Assembly (NCBI RefSeq): GCF_029382255.1
Contig: NZ_JARLLG010000004.1
Span: 1 to 64,000, forward strand
Length of the DNA: 64,000 nt
Direction of reading: 5' to 3'
Source of the DNA: Isoptericola croceus
GTDB lineage: Bacteria; Actinomycetota; Actinomycetes; Actinomycetales; Cellulomonadaceae
Shown: piece after piece, positions 26,846 to 35,890 of the stretch
How positions within the stretch are numbered: the first letter of the stretch is position 1
Layout of the letters: every line of letters starts with the position of its first letter
Made by a program: the position numbers and the translations under genes
The notes under the pieces: generated by a model
Databases searched by the model: none
Seen by the model: the letters and a program-made list of their open reading frames with translations, nothing else
Told to the model about the DNA's origin: nothing

Positions 26846-29593
26846 CTACGTCGCCAGCCGGCGGGTGATCACCTCCCGGGACCGTGTCACCAGCCAGGCG
26901 ACGACGACGGCGACGACGACGAGCCCGACGACGGTCGCACCGAGGGTGGCCCAGGGCACCTCGACGGTCCACCGGATGTCGGACGTTCCCTGCTCGTGCC
27001 GTCTGAGCAGGACGAACGCGGCACCGAGCGCGATACCGGACAAGGCGCCCAGCACCGAGCCGATGGCCGCGACCGTGCCGGCCTGCGCCGCCACGATCCG
27101 CTTGCGCAGCCGCGGTGGTGCCCCCACGGCGGCGAGCGTCGCGAGGTCCGGTCGCGCCTCGGTCGCGGCGAGCGCAGCGGCGATCCAGGCGGCGGCGAGG
27201 GCCAGGAGGCCGGTGCTCACGATGATCGCCAGTGATGTGATCCACTGCGGCGTGCCGTACTCCTCGACCCCGGTGGCCACTTCCGCGCACACCGAGCACC
27301 ATCCGATCTCCGCCCCGGGGAATGCCGCGTCGAGCTCGGCCTGCAAGGTGTCCCGATCGGTCCGGGAGAGGGGTTCGCCCGGCATGGCGATCAAGCCGCC
27401 GACGGCGGTGGTCGCCCCGAGCTCGGCCACCAACGACGGCGGCAGCACCGGGTAGTTGGTGTTGGACGGGCCGAGCGGGTCGCCGAGGCCGATCGCCGGC
27501 ACCTCAAGGGTGTCGCCGGTGAGTTCCTGCCCCGCCTCGGTGTCCCACCGGTGCAGCATCAGGTGCGCGGTGCCGTCGTCCCCGACCTCGCCGGCCTGCA
27601 CCACTGCCCTGCCGTCGGCCAGTGCCGCACGCGCGGCGGCCGGGTCGGGCAGGCCGAGCAGCTCGGCCAGGGCGCCGCCGTCGACCACGGGTCCGGGTAC
27701 GGCGCCACCTCCGTGGGTGATTCCGCCGATATGGTGGTCGGGCGGGCTCTCGGGCCAGACGGACAGGTCGATGCCAGGTTCGCCCGAGCGCAGCACGGAG
27801 ATCTCGAGGATCTCGGTGTCCGGGCCGACGACGTCCCGCATCAGGTCCGCGACCCGGTCGGCGTCCGCAGGGGCGAGCGTCGGGTCGGCATCGCCCTGCG
27901 AGGCGGCGACGACGAGTGCGCCGGGCGCCGCCGTCAGGGCCTGGGATCGCTCGTCGAAGTGCGACATCGCCGTGGAGTACACCAACCCGCCCGACGCCCC
28001 GGCGACGGCGACGAGGACTGCGGCGAGGGCAGGTGCGGTTCGTCCCCGATGGCGGGCGGCGTCCCGCAGCGCGAAGCGCCACGTCAGGGGCAGATGCCGA
28101 GCAAGGCGCCCGAGCAGTGCGACGATGCCGCCGCAGGCGAGCACGAGACCGATCTCGCCGACCACCACACCGGCCGCCACCAGGAGCGGCATCGCGGCGA
28201 TACCGGCCACGAGCGCGCCGCCGAACGCGACGGCGCCCAGCGCGGTACCGACGGCGGCGGGCCACCGGCGGGCGGCGGCCTCGGTGCGGCGTCCGCCGAG
28301 TACGGCGACCATGTCGGTCTTCGCTGCTCCCCGGGCTGGCAGCCAGGCGGCCATGGTGGCGATGAGCGTGCCGACGGCGATCATGGCGGCGACGATCCAC
28401 CAGGGCACGACGACACCGGCGAGGCTGCCTGTCGTGGTGGCGGCGAGGACCAGCACCCCGGCGAGCCCGAGGGCGGCCCCGAGCAGGGAACCGCCCAGGC
28501 CGACCACCACCCCGGTGCTGAGCACGACGGCGCGTAGCGTGCGCCGCGACCCGCCGGAGGCGGCGATCAGCGCTAGTGAGCGGGCCGAGCGTCGCGTCCC
28601 GACGGCGAACGCGGGACCGATGAGCAGCACGGCCTCGAGCAGCGCGACGGCGGCGACGGCGCCGACGGCGGACCAGGACCGGACCAGGTCGGTCCTGTCG
28701 GCGGCCACGGCCTCGGCGTAGACGTCGTAGTACGGCACGGCGTCCGTCGACGGTGGGTCGAGCAGGACGTCACGACTGGTCACGACGGCGCCGACGTCGT
28801 TGAGCTCGAGGACATCGTGCCAGGTCACGGGCTGTCCCCCGGCGACGAACCACGTGACCTGCGGTACGAGCGGGCCGTTGGCCACAGAGGTCTCCGGCGC
28901 CGACAGCAGGCCGTCTGCCGGCACGATTGCCTCGCCGTACCAGAACGGGGTGTCGCGGATCAGCCCGGCGACGGTCACGGTGGCGGTCTCGCGCGATGCA
29001 CCGTCGGCGGACGGGTGCTCGACGTCGACGCTGTCGCCCACGGTGAGCCCCAGCTCGGCCGCGACGTCGGCATCGAGGGCGATCTCGCCGTCATCGGGCA
29101 GGGTGCCGGCCGCGAGGGGGAGCGCGGCGGCCAGCTCGGGGACCTCGAGATCGCTCTGCATGACCTCGATGTCGCGGACCCTGCCGCCGTGGTGGAGGCG
29201 GACACCGTGCCGGAGGCTGAGCAGCCGGGTGTCGTCGGCTGGCAGCGAGCGCGAGACCGTGTCCTCGAACTCCGTCAGGGGCACGGGCTCGGGTTCCGTG
29301 CCCAGGCCGTCGTCGCCCGCCGGCGCGGCGTTGCCCCGCGGGTCCTGCAGCACCGGGCCGGCCGCAGCGGTGATCGAGGCCTGCAGTCGGGGTCCGAGCG
29401 CTTGCTCGACCCGCCGCTCAGGGGTGTCCGCCTGGGCATAGATCGCGCTGGCGAGGAAGACTCCGGCGCCGACGGTGAGCGCCACCATCGACGCGACCAA
29501 CGTCGTCCGCCCCTTGTTGCGACGAGCGTCGCGCCGTCCGTAGCGCAGCGCGACGCGCCAGCGGCCGAGCAGGCGGGAGAGTCCGGCGCTCAT
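26846..29593 (-). CDS. FtsX-family ABC transporter permease (MacB-like, two-module)
   Basis: A 915-residue membrane protein with two FtsX modules. After a basic start (RYGRRDARRNKGRTTLVASM) comes the first helix, a large extracytoplasmic domain of about 250 residues, then three-helix bundles (around SWSAVGAVAAVALLEAVLLI). The second module starts near RFALRDAARHRGRTAPALAA and ends with the bundle IGSVLGALSGIALGAAFVLL. This is the layout of actinobacterial lipoprotein- or peptide-export permeases linked to MacB-type ATPases. ATG 29593 overlaps the ATPase stop by 4 bp (ATGA). The cargo is unknown; control is likely by the PadR gene at the head of the operon. Confidence 0.88.
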   Translation of the reverse strand: MSAGLSRLLGRWRVALRYGRRDARRNKGRTTLVASMVALTVGAGVFLASAIYAQADTPERRVEQALGPRLQASITAAAGPVLQDPRGNAAPAGDDGLGTEPEPVPLTEFEDTVSRSLPADDTRLLSLRHGVRLHHGGRVRDIEVMQSDLEVPELAAALPLAAGTLPDDGEIALDADVAAELGLTVGDSVDVEHPSADGASRETATVTVAGLIRDTPFWYGEAIVPADGLLSAPETSVANGPLVPQVTWFVAGGQPVTWHDVLELNDVGAVVTSRDVLLDPPSTDAVPYYDVYAEAVAADRTDLVRSWSAVGAVAAVALLEAVLLIGPAFAVGTRRSARSLALIAASGGSRRTLRAVVLSTGVVVGLGGSLLGAALGLAGVLVLAATTTGSLAGVVVPWWIVAAMIAVGTLIATMAAWLPARGAAKTDMVAVLGGRRTEAAARRWPAAVGTALGAVAFGGALVAGIAAMPLLVAAGVVVGEIGLVLACGGIVALLGRLARHLPLTWRFALRDAARHRGRTAPALAAVLVAVAGASGGLVYSTAMSHFDERSQALTAAPGALVVAASQGDADPTLAPADADRVADLMRDVVGPDTEILEISVLRSGEPGIDLSVWPESPPDHHIGGITHGGGAVPGPVVDGGALAELLGLPDPAAARAALADGRAVVQAGEVGDDGTAHLMLHRWDTEAGQELTGDTLEVPAIGLGDPLGPSNTNYPVLPPSLVAELGATTAVGGLIAMPGEPLSRTDRDTLQAELDAAFPGAEIGWCSVCAEVATGVEEYGTPQWITSLAIIVSTGLLALAAAWIAAALAATEARPDLATLAAVGAPPRLRKRIVAAQAGTVAAIGSVLGALSGIALGAAFVLLRRHEQGTSDIRWTVEVPWATLGATVVGLVVVAVVVAWLVTRSREVITRRLAT

Positions 29594-30321
29594 GCACGGA
29601 CCGCGCGATCGAGCAGCGAGTCTGGTCCGGCTGCCGTGCCGGTCGAGTCGACGAGGCGCCCGTCGCGCAGGAACACGATGCGGTCTGCCCAGGCGGCGTG
29701 TCGGGCGTCGTGCGTGACGAGCAGTCCGGCGGCGCCGGCGTCGACGCGCTGGCGCAGGACGTGCAGCACTGCGTCGCCGGTCACCGAGTCCAGGGCGCCG
29801 GTGGGTTCGTCGGCCAGCACGAGGCGTCGGGGGCCGACCAGCGCACGCGCGATCGCGACGCGTTGGGTCTGGCCGCCGGACATCTCGTGAGGAAAGCGGT
29901 CGGCCAGGTGGTCGAGCTCGACGGCGGCCAGTGCCGCGGTGCCCTCGGCCCTCGCACGCCGGGTGGGCTGCCCGTCGAGCTCGAGGGGGAGCATGACGTT
30001 CTCCAGCGCGGTCAGGGCGGGCACCAGGTTGAGGTCCTGGAACACGTAGCCGGCATGCCGTCGGCGCAGGCGTGCGCGGCTCGTGGCGTCGAGGGCGCCG
30101 ACGTCGTCGCGGCCCAGCGTGACGGTGCCCGACGACGGCGTGTCGAGCCCGCCGGCGAGGTTGAGCAGCGTGGACTTGCCCGACCCGGACGGGCCCATGA
30201 CGGCGACGAGCTCGCCCATGCGCACCTCGAGGTCGATGCCGCACAGGGCCTCGACGCGGGTGGGGCCCTCGCCGTGCGTGCGGGTCACGCCGTGCATCCG
30301 CAGCATCGCGGGGGCGTTCAT
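29590..30321 (-). CDS. MacB/LolD-type ABC transporter ATP-binding protein
   Basis: A 243-residue ATPase. Walker A is GPSGSGKSTL, the Q-loop is YVFQDLNLVPALTALENVML, the signature is MSGGQTQRVAIARAL, Walker B is LVLADEPTGALD, and the switch His is in LLVTHDARH. The LVPALTALENV and ADEPTGALD wording is typical of the MacB/LolD/FtsE group that partners FtsX permeases. It overlaps the PadR gene and the permease gene by 4 bp on each side, so the three are translated as a coupled unit. Confidence 0.93.
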   Translation of the reverse strand: MNAPAMLRMHGVTRTHGEGPTRVEALCGIDLEVRMGELVAVMGPSGSGKSTLLNLAGGLDTPSSGTVTLGRDDVGALDATSRARLRRRHAGYVFQDLNLVPALTALENVMLPLELDGQPTRRARAEGTAALAAVELDHLADRFPHEMSGGQTQRVAIARALVGPRRLVLADEPTGALDSVTGDAVLHVLRQRVDAGAAGLLVTHDARHAAWADRIVFLRDGRLVDSTGTAAGPDSLLDRAVRA

Positions 30322-30959
30322 CGCGCGCTCCCGTCGTGCCCGACGGCGGTGCCGGCGTCCGGTGCTTCGCTCGGGGCAGGTTCGGGCCGGGCGGGAGTGC
30401 CGCCGTCGGGCACGGCGCTCGTGGTGGCGGCGCGCTGGGTGGCGGCGCGGGTGACCGTGGACTCGACGTGGTCGAGCCAACGTGCCTCGGCCTCGGCGGC
30501 GAAGATCAGCGACTCGAGGACGAGGGACCACGCCAGTCCGTCGGGCTCGCTCGCGGCATCCCGCTTGAGCCGGGTGTAGTCGCGCAGGGCGCGGAGCGTC
30601 TCGGTGCGCTGCTGCTGGACGACGGCGGTGAGGTCCACGCCGGGCACCGTGACGGCGAGCGCGAGCTTGATCGCGAGCTCGTCGCGCGTGGGTGCTGTCC
30701 GGGGGACCGGCCTGGTCCACCAGCCGTCGGCCTCGGCGCGTCCGGGGGCGGTGAGCCGGAAGCGCTCCGGTGCCTCGGCGTCGTCGGCGGGTACCGGCTC
30801 GACCAGGCCGTCGCGCGCGAGGCGCTGCAGCGTGGTGTACGCCTGGCCGATGTTGAGTGGCCAGGTGCCACCGGTGCGGGACTCGAACTCCTGCCGGAGC
30901 TGATAGCCGTGCATGGGCCGCTCGCTGAGCAGCGCCAGGATTCCCTGCCGGACGGACAC
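30318..30959 (-). CDS. PadR-family transcriptional regulator
   Basis: A 213-residue repressor. The winged helix (residues 1-80) reads VRQGILALLSERPMHGYQLR, then QAYTTLQRLARDGLVEPV. The C-terminal dimerisation part spans about 100-170 (VQQQRTETLRALRDYTRLKR), and the Pro/Ala-rich tail is longer than usual. GTG 30959 has GGAGG 8 nt before it. It heads the exporter operon, and a perfect 23-bp palindrome lies directly upstream, so it almost certainly represses its own operon until an effector, often a toxic aromatic or peptide, binds. Confidence 0.93.
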   Translation of the reverse strand: MSVRQGILALLSERPMHGYQLRQEFESRTGGTWPLNIGQAYTTLQRLARDGLVEPVPADDAEAPERFRLTAPGRAEADGWWTRPVPRTAPTRDELAIKLALAVTVPGVDLTAVVQQQRTETLRALRDYTRLKRDAASEPDGLAWSLVLESLIFAAEAEARWLDHVESTVTRAATQRAATTSAVPDGGTPARPEPAPSEAPDAGTAVGHDGSAR

Positions 30960-30974
30960 GGGTACCTCCAGGGG

Positions 30975-31012
30975 TTACTGAGTAAGTACAGATGGTTACC
31001 CGGTAACCATCT
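30975..31012. promoter_or_regulatory. PadR operator: 23-bp palindrome plus second dyad
   Basis: AGATGGTTACC-C-GGTAACCATCT (30990-31012) is a perfect palindrome with 11-bp arms, 31 bases upstream of the padR GTG. A second perfect dyad, TTACT-G-AGTAA, sits at 30975-30985. The two share the GTTAC/GTAAC core and together span the likely promoter. This is the expected position for autoregulation. Confidence 0.85.
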
Positions 31013-31123
31013 GGTGTCAAGGCGCGCGACCCGACTTCTGGGATACCGACCGGTCAACCAGTCCCGCTACCATCACCTGCGACGACCGCCAGGCCGTCGG
31101 ACGAACAACATGACGGAGCAGAC

Positions 31124-33223
31124 GTGGCGCGCGCGGACCGGACCCGAACGGCATCCCCGGGGCGCCTGCTCCGCAGCGCGGCGACCGGGTTGGTCGCGCT
31201 CGCGCTCGGGCTCGGCGGGCTGGTCGTCGCGCCGGCGGGGGTGACCCCGGCGGACGCCGCCAACGGGATCACCGAGGAGACGCACGCCCGGTACGTGGTC
31301 AAGGCGAAGGGCTCGGTCACGGCGAAGGTCACGACGACCATCACCAACGTGACGCCGGACCGCGGCAACACCTACTACTACTGGAACTCCTACAGCGTCG
31401 CCGTGCCGGCCAGCGCGAAGAACGTCCGGGCCACGAGCGGTGGGTCGTCGCTGACCGTGCGTCTGGCGTCGGAGTCCGACGAGCCGAACGTCCAGTGGGC
31501 CACCGCGACGTTCTCGCCGCTGCGCTACGGGCGGAGCCGCACCATCGTGTGGACCTACGAGATCGCCGGCGCGCCGATCCGCTCCGACCGATGGACCCGC
31601 GTCGGTCCCGGGTACGGCACGTTCGCCGCCCAGGCCACCGGTGACCCCGGCAAGGTCAGCGTCGAGGTCGTGGTGCCGAAGTCCATGAAGTTCGACGCCA
31701 CCGCCGACTTCACGCGCGATCAGCAGGGCAAGAAGAGCGTCTACACCCTCGACGAGTACAGCAAGGACTGGGGAGTCTGGTCCGTCGTCTCCGTGCGTGA
31801 CGCGGCCAAGGCTGATGAACGAGAGGTCACCGTCGGTGACGCCACCCTGACGCTGCAGGGCTTTCCCGGCGACGACACCTGGCTGGAGTTCGCCGCCGAC
31901 CGGGTCACCGTCGGCCTGCCTGTCCTGGAGTCGCTCCTCGACGCCCCGTGGCCGGGCCGCATCGAGACCATCCGTGAGGACGTCTCCCCGCAGGTGCTCG
32001 GCTACGCCTGGTTCGACGCCGCCGGGAACGAGATCGTCCTGGGCGAGGAGCTCGACGAGGCGACGCTCTTCCACGAGCTCGGCCACGCCTGGTTCGACGA
32101 CGAGCGGTTCGAGGGCCGCTGGCTCTACGAAGGTCTGACCGAGACCACCGCGTACCGCGTGATCGACGCCGTCGACGGCGAGGGCGAGCCCCGCGAGGTC
32201 CCGAGGCGCAAGGCGAAGGGCGCCCTGCCGCTGCTCGACTGGTCCGAGACCGAGCGTGACCACGACATCGAGACCTACGCCTACGCGGCCTCCTACGCCG
32301 CCGTGCAACAGATGCTCGGTGACCTCGACGACGAGCAGTTCACCGCCGTGGTCTCAGCCGCCTACGCCGGTGAGGGTGCCTACGAGCAGCCCGGCAGCGC
32401 CCGCACCAACTCCGGTCGGGTGGACTGGCAGCGGTTCCTCGACCTGGTCGCCGAACGGGGCGGCGTGGACGGCACCGAGGTCTACGAGAAGTGGGTCGTG
32501 GACCGTTCTCGGGCCGGGCTCCTCGACGAGCGCACCGACGCCCGCACGGACTACGCGAGCCTCGACGAGGCCGACGGCGCATGGCAGGTGCCGCTCGGGC
32601 TGCGGCGAGCCATGACCGACTGGGAGTTCGACGAGGCTGCCGACGCGGTCGCCGTCCTCGAGCCCGTCGCGCCGGACGCGCTCGCCGTACAGCAGACCGC
32701 CGAGGCCACCGGGCTCGAGGTTCCCGAGGCAGTGCGCGCCGCCTACGAGGACGCCGAGTCCGACGCGGAGTACGAGGAGCTCGCGACGCTCCTACCTCAG
32801 GCCGCTACCACGATGGAGCAGGTCAGCGAGGTCTCCGACGCCGTCGCCGCCGAGCGCGACCCGATCACCGAGCTGGGCGAGTCGCTGCTCGACGTCGAGG
32901 CCACCGCGGCCGAGGCGCGGGACGCCCTCACCGCCGGCGACCTCGACCAGGCCTCGGCGCTCGCGGACGAGACGACCGAGCAGGCGGACCGGGCACTGTG
33001 GGTGGGGCTCGGCGTCGTCGTCGGCGGGCTGGTCCTGCTCGCGCTCCTCGTGCTCGTTCCGGTGCTGCTGGTCCGGCGTCGCCGTCGCCGGGGGACCGTG
33101 CTCACGGAGCCGCAGGTGGTGGCGGTCATCCCGGCGCCAGGTGCGGCGCCGCAGGACGCCGACGAGGCGGAGGACGCGTCCGACGACGGCGCGGACGGAG
33201 CGAAGACGCCGGTCGGCGGCTGA
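31124..33223 (+). CDS. secreted membrane-anchored gluzincin metallopeptidase
   Basis: A 699-residue protein. A twin-Arg-free signal (LLRSAATGLVALALGLGGLV, cleavage near TPADAANG) is followed by a beta-rich N-terminal domain. The zinc site is FHELGHAWF (His317, Glu318, His321) with Glu336 in YEGLTETTAYR, the gluzincin spacing seen in M1/M61-like families. A helical region with acidic stretches follows, then a membrane helix at about 625-650 and a basic and acidic cytoplasmic tail. It would sit on the outer face and cut proteins or peptides there. GTG 31124 has GGAG 7 nt before it. I do not recognise a named family beyond the fold. Confidence 0.75.
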   Translation: MARADRTRTASPGRLLRSAATGLVALALGLGGLVVAPAGVTPADAANGITEETHARYVVKAKGSVTAKVTTTITNVTPDRGNTYYYWNSYSVAVPASAKNVRATSGGSSLTVRLASESDEPNVQWATATFSPLRYGRSRTIVWTYEIAGAPIRSDRWTRVGPGYGTFAAQATGDPGKVSVEVVVPKSMKFDATADFTRDQQGKKSVYTLDEYSKDWGVWSVVSVRDAAKADEREVTVGDATLTLQGFPGDDTWLEFAADRVTVGLPVLESLLDAPWPGRIETIREDVSPQVLGYAWFDAAGNEIVLGEELDEATLFHELGHAWFDDERFEGRWLYEGLTETTAYRVIDAVDGEGEPREVPRRKAKGALPLLDWSETERDHDIETYAYAASYAAVQQMLGDLDDEQFTAVVSAAYAGEGAYEQPGSARTNSGRVDWQRFLDLVAERGGVDGTEVYEKWVVDRSRAGLLDERTDARTDYASLDEADGAWQVPLGLRRAMTDWEFDEAADAVAVLEPVAPDALAVQQTAEATGLEVPEAVRAAYEDAESDAEYEELATLLPQAATTMEQVSEVSDAVAAERDPITELGESLLDVEATAAEARDALTAGDLDQASALADETTEQADRALWVGLGVVVGGLVLLALLVLVPVLLVRRRRRRGTVLTEPQVVAVIPAPGAAPQDADEAEDASDDGADGAKTPVGG

Positions 33224-33228
33224 GGGGT

Positions 33229-34560
33229 CTACTCGAAGACGGTGCCCTCACCGCCCAGCGAGCCGTCGGTGAGGTACCAGCGGAGCGTGGCGTCCTGCCA
33301 CGGGCCGAGGTCGTCAACGGTGCCCAGGTCGGTGTCCCACACCACCCAGTAGCCGTCGACGACCTCGGCCTGGAACCGGGCGCCGGAGGTTTGGACCTCG
33401 ACCCGCGCGACGTCCTCGCCGGCGCGGCCGAAGAGCGCGCCAGCGGTTCCTGACCCTCCACCGGCTACCGCGATGGCCTCCTGGGCGGCAGGAGTCTCGA
33501 CAGAGCTCGTCCCGCTGCTGCTGAACCGCTGGGCGTACGGCGGACCTGCGTCCTGCATGCACAGCACCGTTCTGGCGGCCCCGTCCGCGAGGAGCGTCAC
33601 ACCGATCCCGTCGCGGACCTCCTCGAGCACCGGCTGCAGGCCGGACCGGCACACCTGGCGGCGCGCCTCGGCCAGCGGGGTGGTGGCGTCGACGCCCGGC
33701 CAGGCCTCGTCGAGCGACATCGACCGCTCGGTGCCGTCCGCCAGCCGCCACATGAGCGTGATGTCAGCGTCGGGCGGGACGACCTGCCCGGTCTCGTGGT
33801 CGCGCCGGGAGAAGAAGAAGGACCAGTAGCCGTCGTCGGTCATCCGTGCCTCGCCGACCATCCCGGAGTCGCGCGAGTCGTCGGTCCACTCGATCAGCAC
33901 GTCGACGGCAGAGACCTCAGGTCCCGCGACCCCCCAGGCGACGGACTTCACCTCGGTCGTGATTCCTCGCGGGAGCACCTGGTCGTCAGCGAGGTCGACG
34001 TCCGGCACGGACCAGGTCCTGCTGGACCTCGTCGAGCTGTCCCCCGCCCGCGTCTCGGTGCAGTAGCCGGCGAGATCGCTGTTGTCGCTCACGAGCAACG
34101 CCAGATCGGTGTCGGGCCAGGACTCCTGTGCGACCGTGTGCCAGGACAGCTCGAAAGTACTGTCGGCGGGCAGGTTGATCGACGCCGTCAGTCGGTCCGC
34201 GCAGCTCCGCTCGGGCGAGGCCGGGAGGATCCCCGGCCCCACCGGGGAGAGCACCACCGCGGCAGCCGCCACCACGACACCGCCGGCCGCTACGGCGGCC
34301 ACCGAGGATCGGTGCTTCCGCCGCCGGCGGGCCACGTCGAGCGGCACGACGTCGTCGAGCGAGTCGTCGTCGAGGTCGACGACGTGGGCATCACCGTGCG
34401 CGCGGCCCCGCCGGGTGTGGAGCTGGGTCGGAGCGTCGGACGGACCGTGGGACCGGGCGGCGTCGAACACCGCGGCGCGCGCCGCCTCGAGACCCACGGG
34501 GTCCGGCGACGACGTCGGGGCGAGTCGGGCCAGCCGGTCGTTCATGTCGTGGGCGCTCAT
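33229..34560 (-). CDS. single-pass membrane protein cotranscribed with an ECF sigma factor
   Basis: A 443-residue protein. Residues 1-84 are cytoplasmic and start MSAHDMNDRLARLAPTSSPD, similar in style to sigma-linked membrane proteins. One helix is at about 85-105 (SSVAAVAAGGVVVAAAAVVL). The large external domain has paired Cys (ERSCADRLT; GYCTETRAG; VCRSGLQ; VLCMQDAG) that could form disulfides. There is no ZAS zinc motif, so it is not a classical anti-sigma factor, although its position (ATGA overlap with the sigma gene) fits an anti-sigma or sensor role. Its stop is 5 bp from the convergent peptidase gene. Confidence 0.65.
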   Translation of the reverse strand: MSAHDMNDRLARLAPTSSPDPVGLEAARAAVFDAARSHGPSDAPTQLHTRRGRAHGDAHVVDLDDDSLDDVVPLDVARRRRKHRSSVAAVAAGGVVVAAAAVVLSPVGPGILPASPERSCADRLTASINLPADSTFELSWHTVAQESWPDTDLALLVSDNSDLAGYCTETRAGDSSTRSSRTWSVPDVDLADDQVLPRGITTEVKSVAWGVAGPEVSAVDVLIEWTDDSRDSGMVGEARMTDDGYWSFFFSRRDHETGQVVPPDADITLMWRLADGTERSMSLDEAWPGVDATTPLAEARRQVCRSGLQPVLEEVRDGIGVTLLADGAARTVLCMQDAGPPYAQRFSSSGTSSVETPAAQEAIAVAGGGSGTAGALFGRAGEDVARVEVQTSGARFQAEVVDGYWVVWDTDLGTVDDLGPWQDATLRWYLTDGSLGGEGTVFE

Positions 34561-35147
34561 GCCGACCTCCGGGTGGGTGAGGTGGTGCTGGCGACAGCAC
34601 GCAGGGTGGGGGTGTCGTCGTCGACGAACGAGGCCAACCGCCGTCGGGCCCGGTGCAGACGGACGTGGAAGGCCGCCGTCGTGCACCCGGCGACGTCGGC
34701 GGCCCGGGCGGGCGCGAGCCCGTCCCAGGCGACCAGGAGGATGGCCTCTCGCTCTCGCTCGGTGAGCGCGGCCAGACCGCGCAGCAGCACGTCGCGTTCG
34801 GTGGCGAACGACTCGGGCGACCCGGCCGTGGGCGGCGCCGCGTTCTCGAGGTGGGCCAGCTCGGTGTCGAGACGACGGCGCCGGGACTGGGAACGCTCGG
34901 CGTTGCGCCGGAGGTTGCGGGCCACGACGAGCAGCCACGGCAGGGCGTCGTCGGGGACGTCGGCCAGCCGCCGCCAGGCGACAAGGAACGTCTCGGACAG
35001 CAGGTCCTGGGCGGTGTCCGGGTCGCTGTGGCGCAGCAGGTAGGCCTGGACGCGGACGGCGTGCGCGTCCCACAGCGTGGCGAGGCGCGCGGCGGGGTCG
35101 CCGTCCGCGCCGGCCGGTGCGGGGACACCGGGGGATGGGGTGCTCAC
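34557..35147 (-). CDS. ECF-type RNA polymerase sigma factor
   Basis: A 196-residue sigma factor. Region 2 reads LLRHSDPDTAQDLLSETFLV with AWRRL and WLLVVARNLRRN. Region 4 reads LTEREREAILLVAWDGLAPA with TTAAFHVRLHRARRRL. GTG 35147 (VSTPSPGVPAPAG) is preferred; the frame is open to 35267 but that stretch is DosR-box DNA and unlike sigma N-termini. It is followed by a membrane protein gene with a 4-bp overlap, the usual sigma/anti-sigma layout. Confidence 0.85.
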   Translation of the reverse strand: MSTPSPGVPAPAGADGDPAARLATLWDAHAVRVQAYLLRHSDPDTAQDLLSETFLVAWRRLADVPDDALPWLLVVARNLRRNAERSQSRRRRLDTELAHLENAAPPTAGSPESFATERDVLLRGLAALTEREREAILLVAWDGLAPARAADVAGCTTAAFHVRLHRARRRLASFVDDDTPTLRAVASTTSPTRRSA

Positions 35148-35171
35148 ACCACGTAGTGTCCCCGGCCGGTC

Positions 35172-35210
35172 GGGACTTACGTGCCTGTCCTGATCGGGAC
35201 CTTCGGTCCC
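35172..35210. promoter_or_regulatory. tandem DosR/DevR-type boxes
   Basis: GGGACC-TTC-GGTCCC (35196-35210) is a perfect dyad matching the mycobacterial DosR consensus TTSGGGACTWWAGTCCCSAA at its core. A weaker copy, GGGACTTACGTGCC, lies at 35172-35185. A third, poorer GGGCCGTTGCACCC lies near 35240. They sit 138 bp and more before the DoxX gene, and the adjacent island encodes a DevR-like regulator, so the match is functional in context. The sites could also act on the divergent sigma gene. Confidence 0.7.
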
Positions 35211-35347
35211 CACGGCAGGGTCGACGTACCCCCGGACCAGGGCCGTTGCACCCTCCCGTCGCACCATGCCCGACGGCGATGCTGGTCTCGTCGCCCGGGA
35301 GAGGCCCGGGCAGCGAGGGCCGGGCCGCCCGGTCGTAGGAGGACGCC

Positions 35348-35890
35348 ATGACTGCCGCCGTCCGGGGCAACCCGACCATGCCCACCACTCCGGAGCGCAC
35401 CGGGCTGTCGCCCGTCGCGGCGACCACGTTCGCGGTGCTCCGGCTGCTCATCGCCTTCCAGTTCCTGTGGGCCTTCGCGGACAAGACGTTCGGGCTCGGG
35501 CTGGGGACGCCGGCCGAGAGGGCCTGGATCGCAGGGGGCTCGCCGACCGAGGGCTTCCTCAGCAACGTCGAGGGTCCGTTCGCCGGGTTCTTCGGCGGAC
35601 TGGCCGGGGTCGCCGTCATCGACTGGTTGTTCATGCTCGGCCTGCTCGGCATCGGCCTGGCCTTCGCGCTGGGCATCGGGATGCGGATCGCCGCCGTCTC
35701 GGGTGTCGTCCTGCTGGTCATGATGTGGATGGCCGCCCTGCCGATCGAGGTCAACCCGTTCCTGGACGACCACCTCATCGAGGCCGTGCTCCTCATCGGT
35801 CTCGCCGCCGTGGCGGCCGGGGACACGCTCGGGCTCGGCCGTCGCTGGGCGGCGACCGACCTGGTGCAGCGCTACCCGATCCTGCGCTGA
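35348..35890 (+). CDS. DoxX-like integral membrane protein
   Basis: A 180-residue protein with four hydrophobic segments: AVLRLLIAFQFLWAFADKTF, VAVIDWLFMLGLLGIGLAFA, AVSGVVLLVMMWMAALPIEV and AVLLIGLAAVAAGDTLGLG. The loop NPFLDDHLIEAVLL and the first-helix wording fit the DoxX/DUF-type quinone-associated family. AGGAGGACGCC precedes the ATG. DosR-like boxes lie upstream and stress genes follow, so a role in redox or hypoxic membrane function is inferred. Its last 29 bases (LVQRYPILR plus stop) are repeated exactly at 36934-36962. Confidence 0.78.
   Translation: MTAAVRGNPTMPTTPERTGLSPVAATTFAVLRLLIAFQFLWAFADKTFGLGLGTPAERAWIAGGSPTEGFLSNVEGPFAGFFGGLAGVAVIDWLFMLGLLGIGLAFALGIGMRIAAVSGVVLLVMMWMAALPIEVNPFLDDHLIEAVLLIGLAAVAAGDTLGLGRRWAATDLVQRYPILR

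Noticed and set aside
33229-35826. One long minus-strand frame through the sigma-factor region
   Set aside because: Only 33229-34560 has consistent protein character; the rest overlaps the sigma factor in another frame and the DoxX gene on the other strand.
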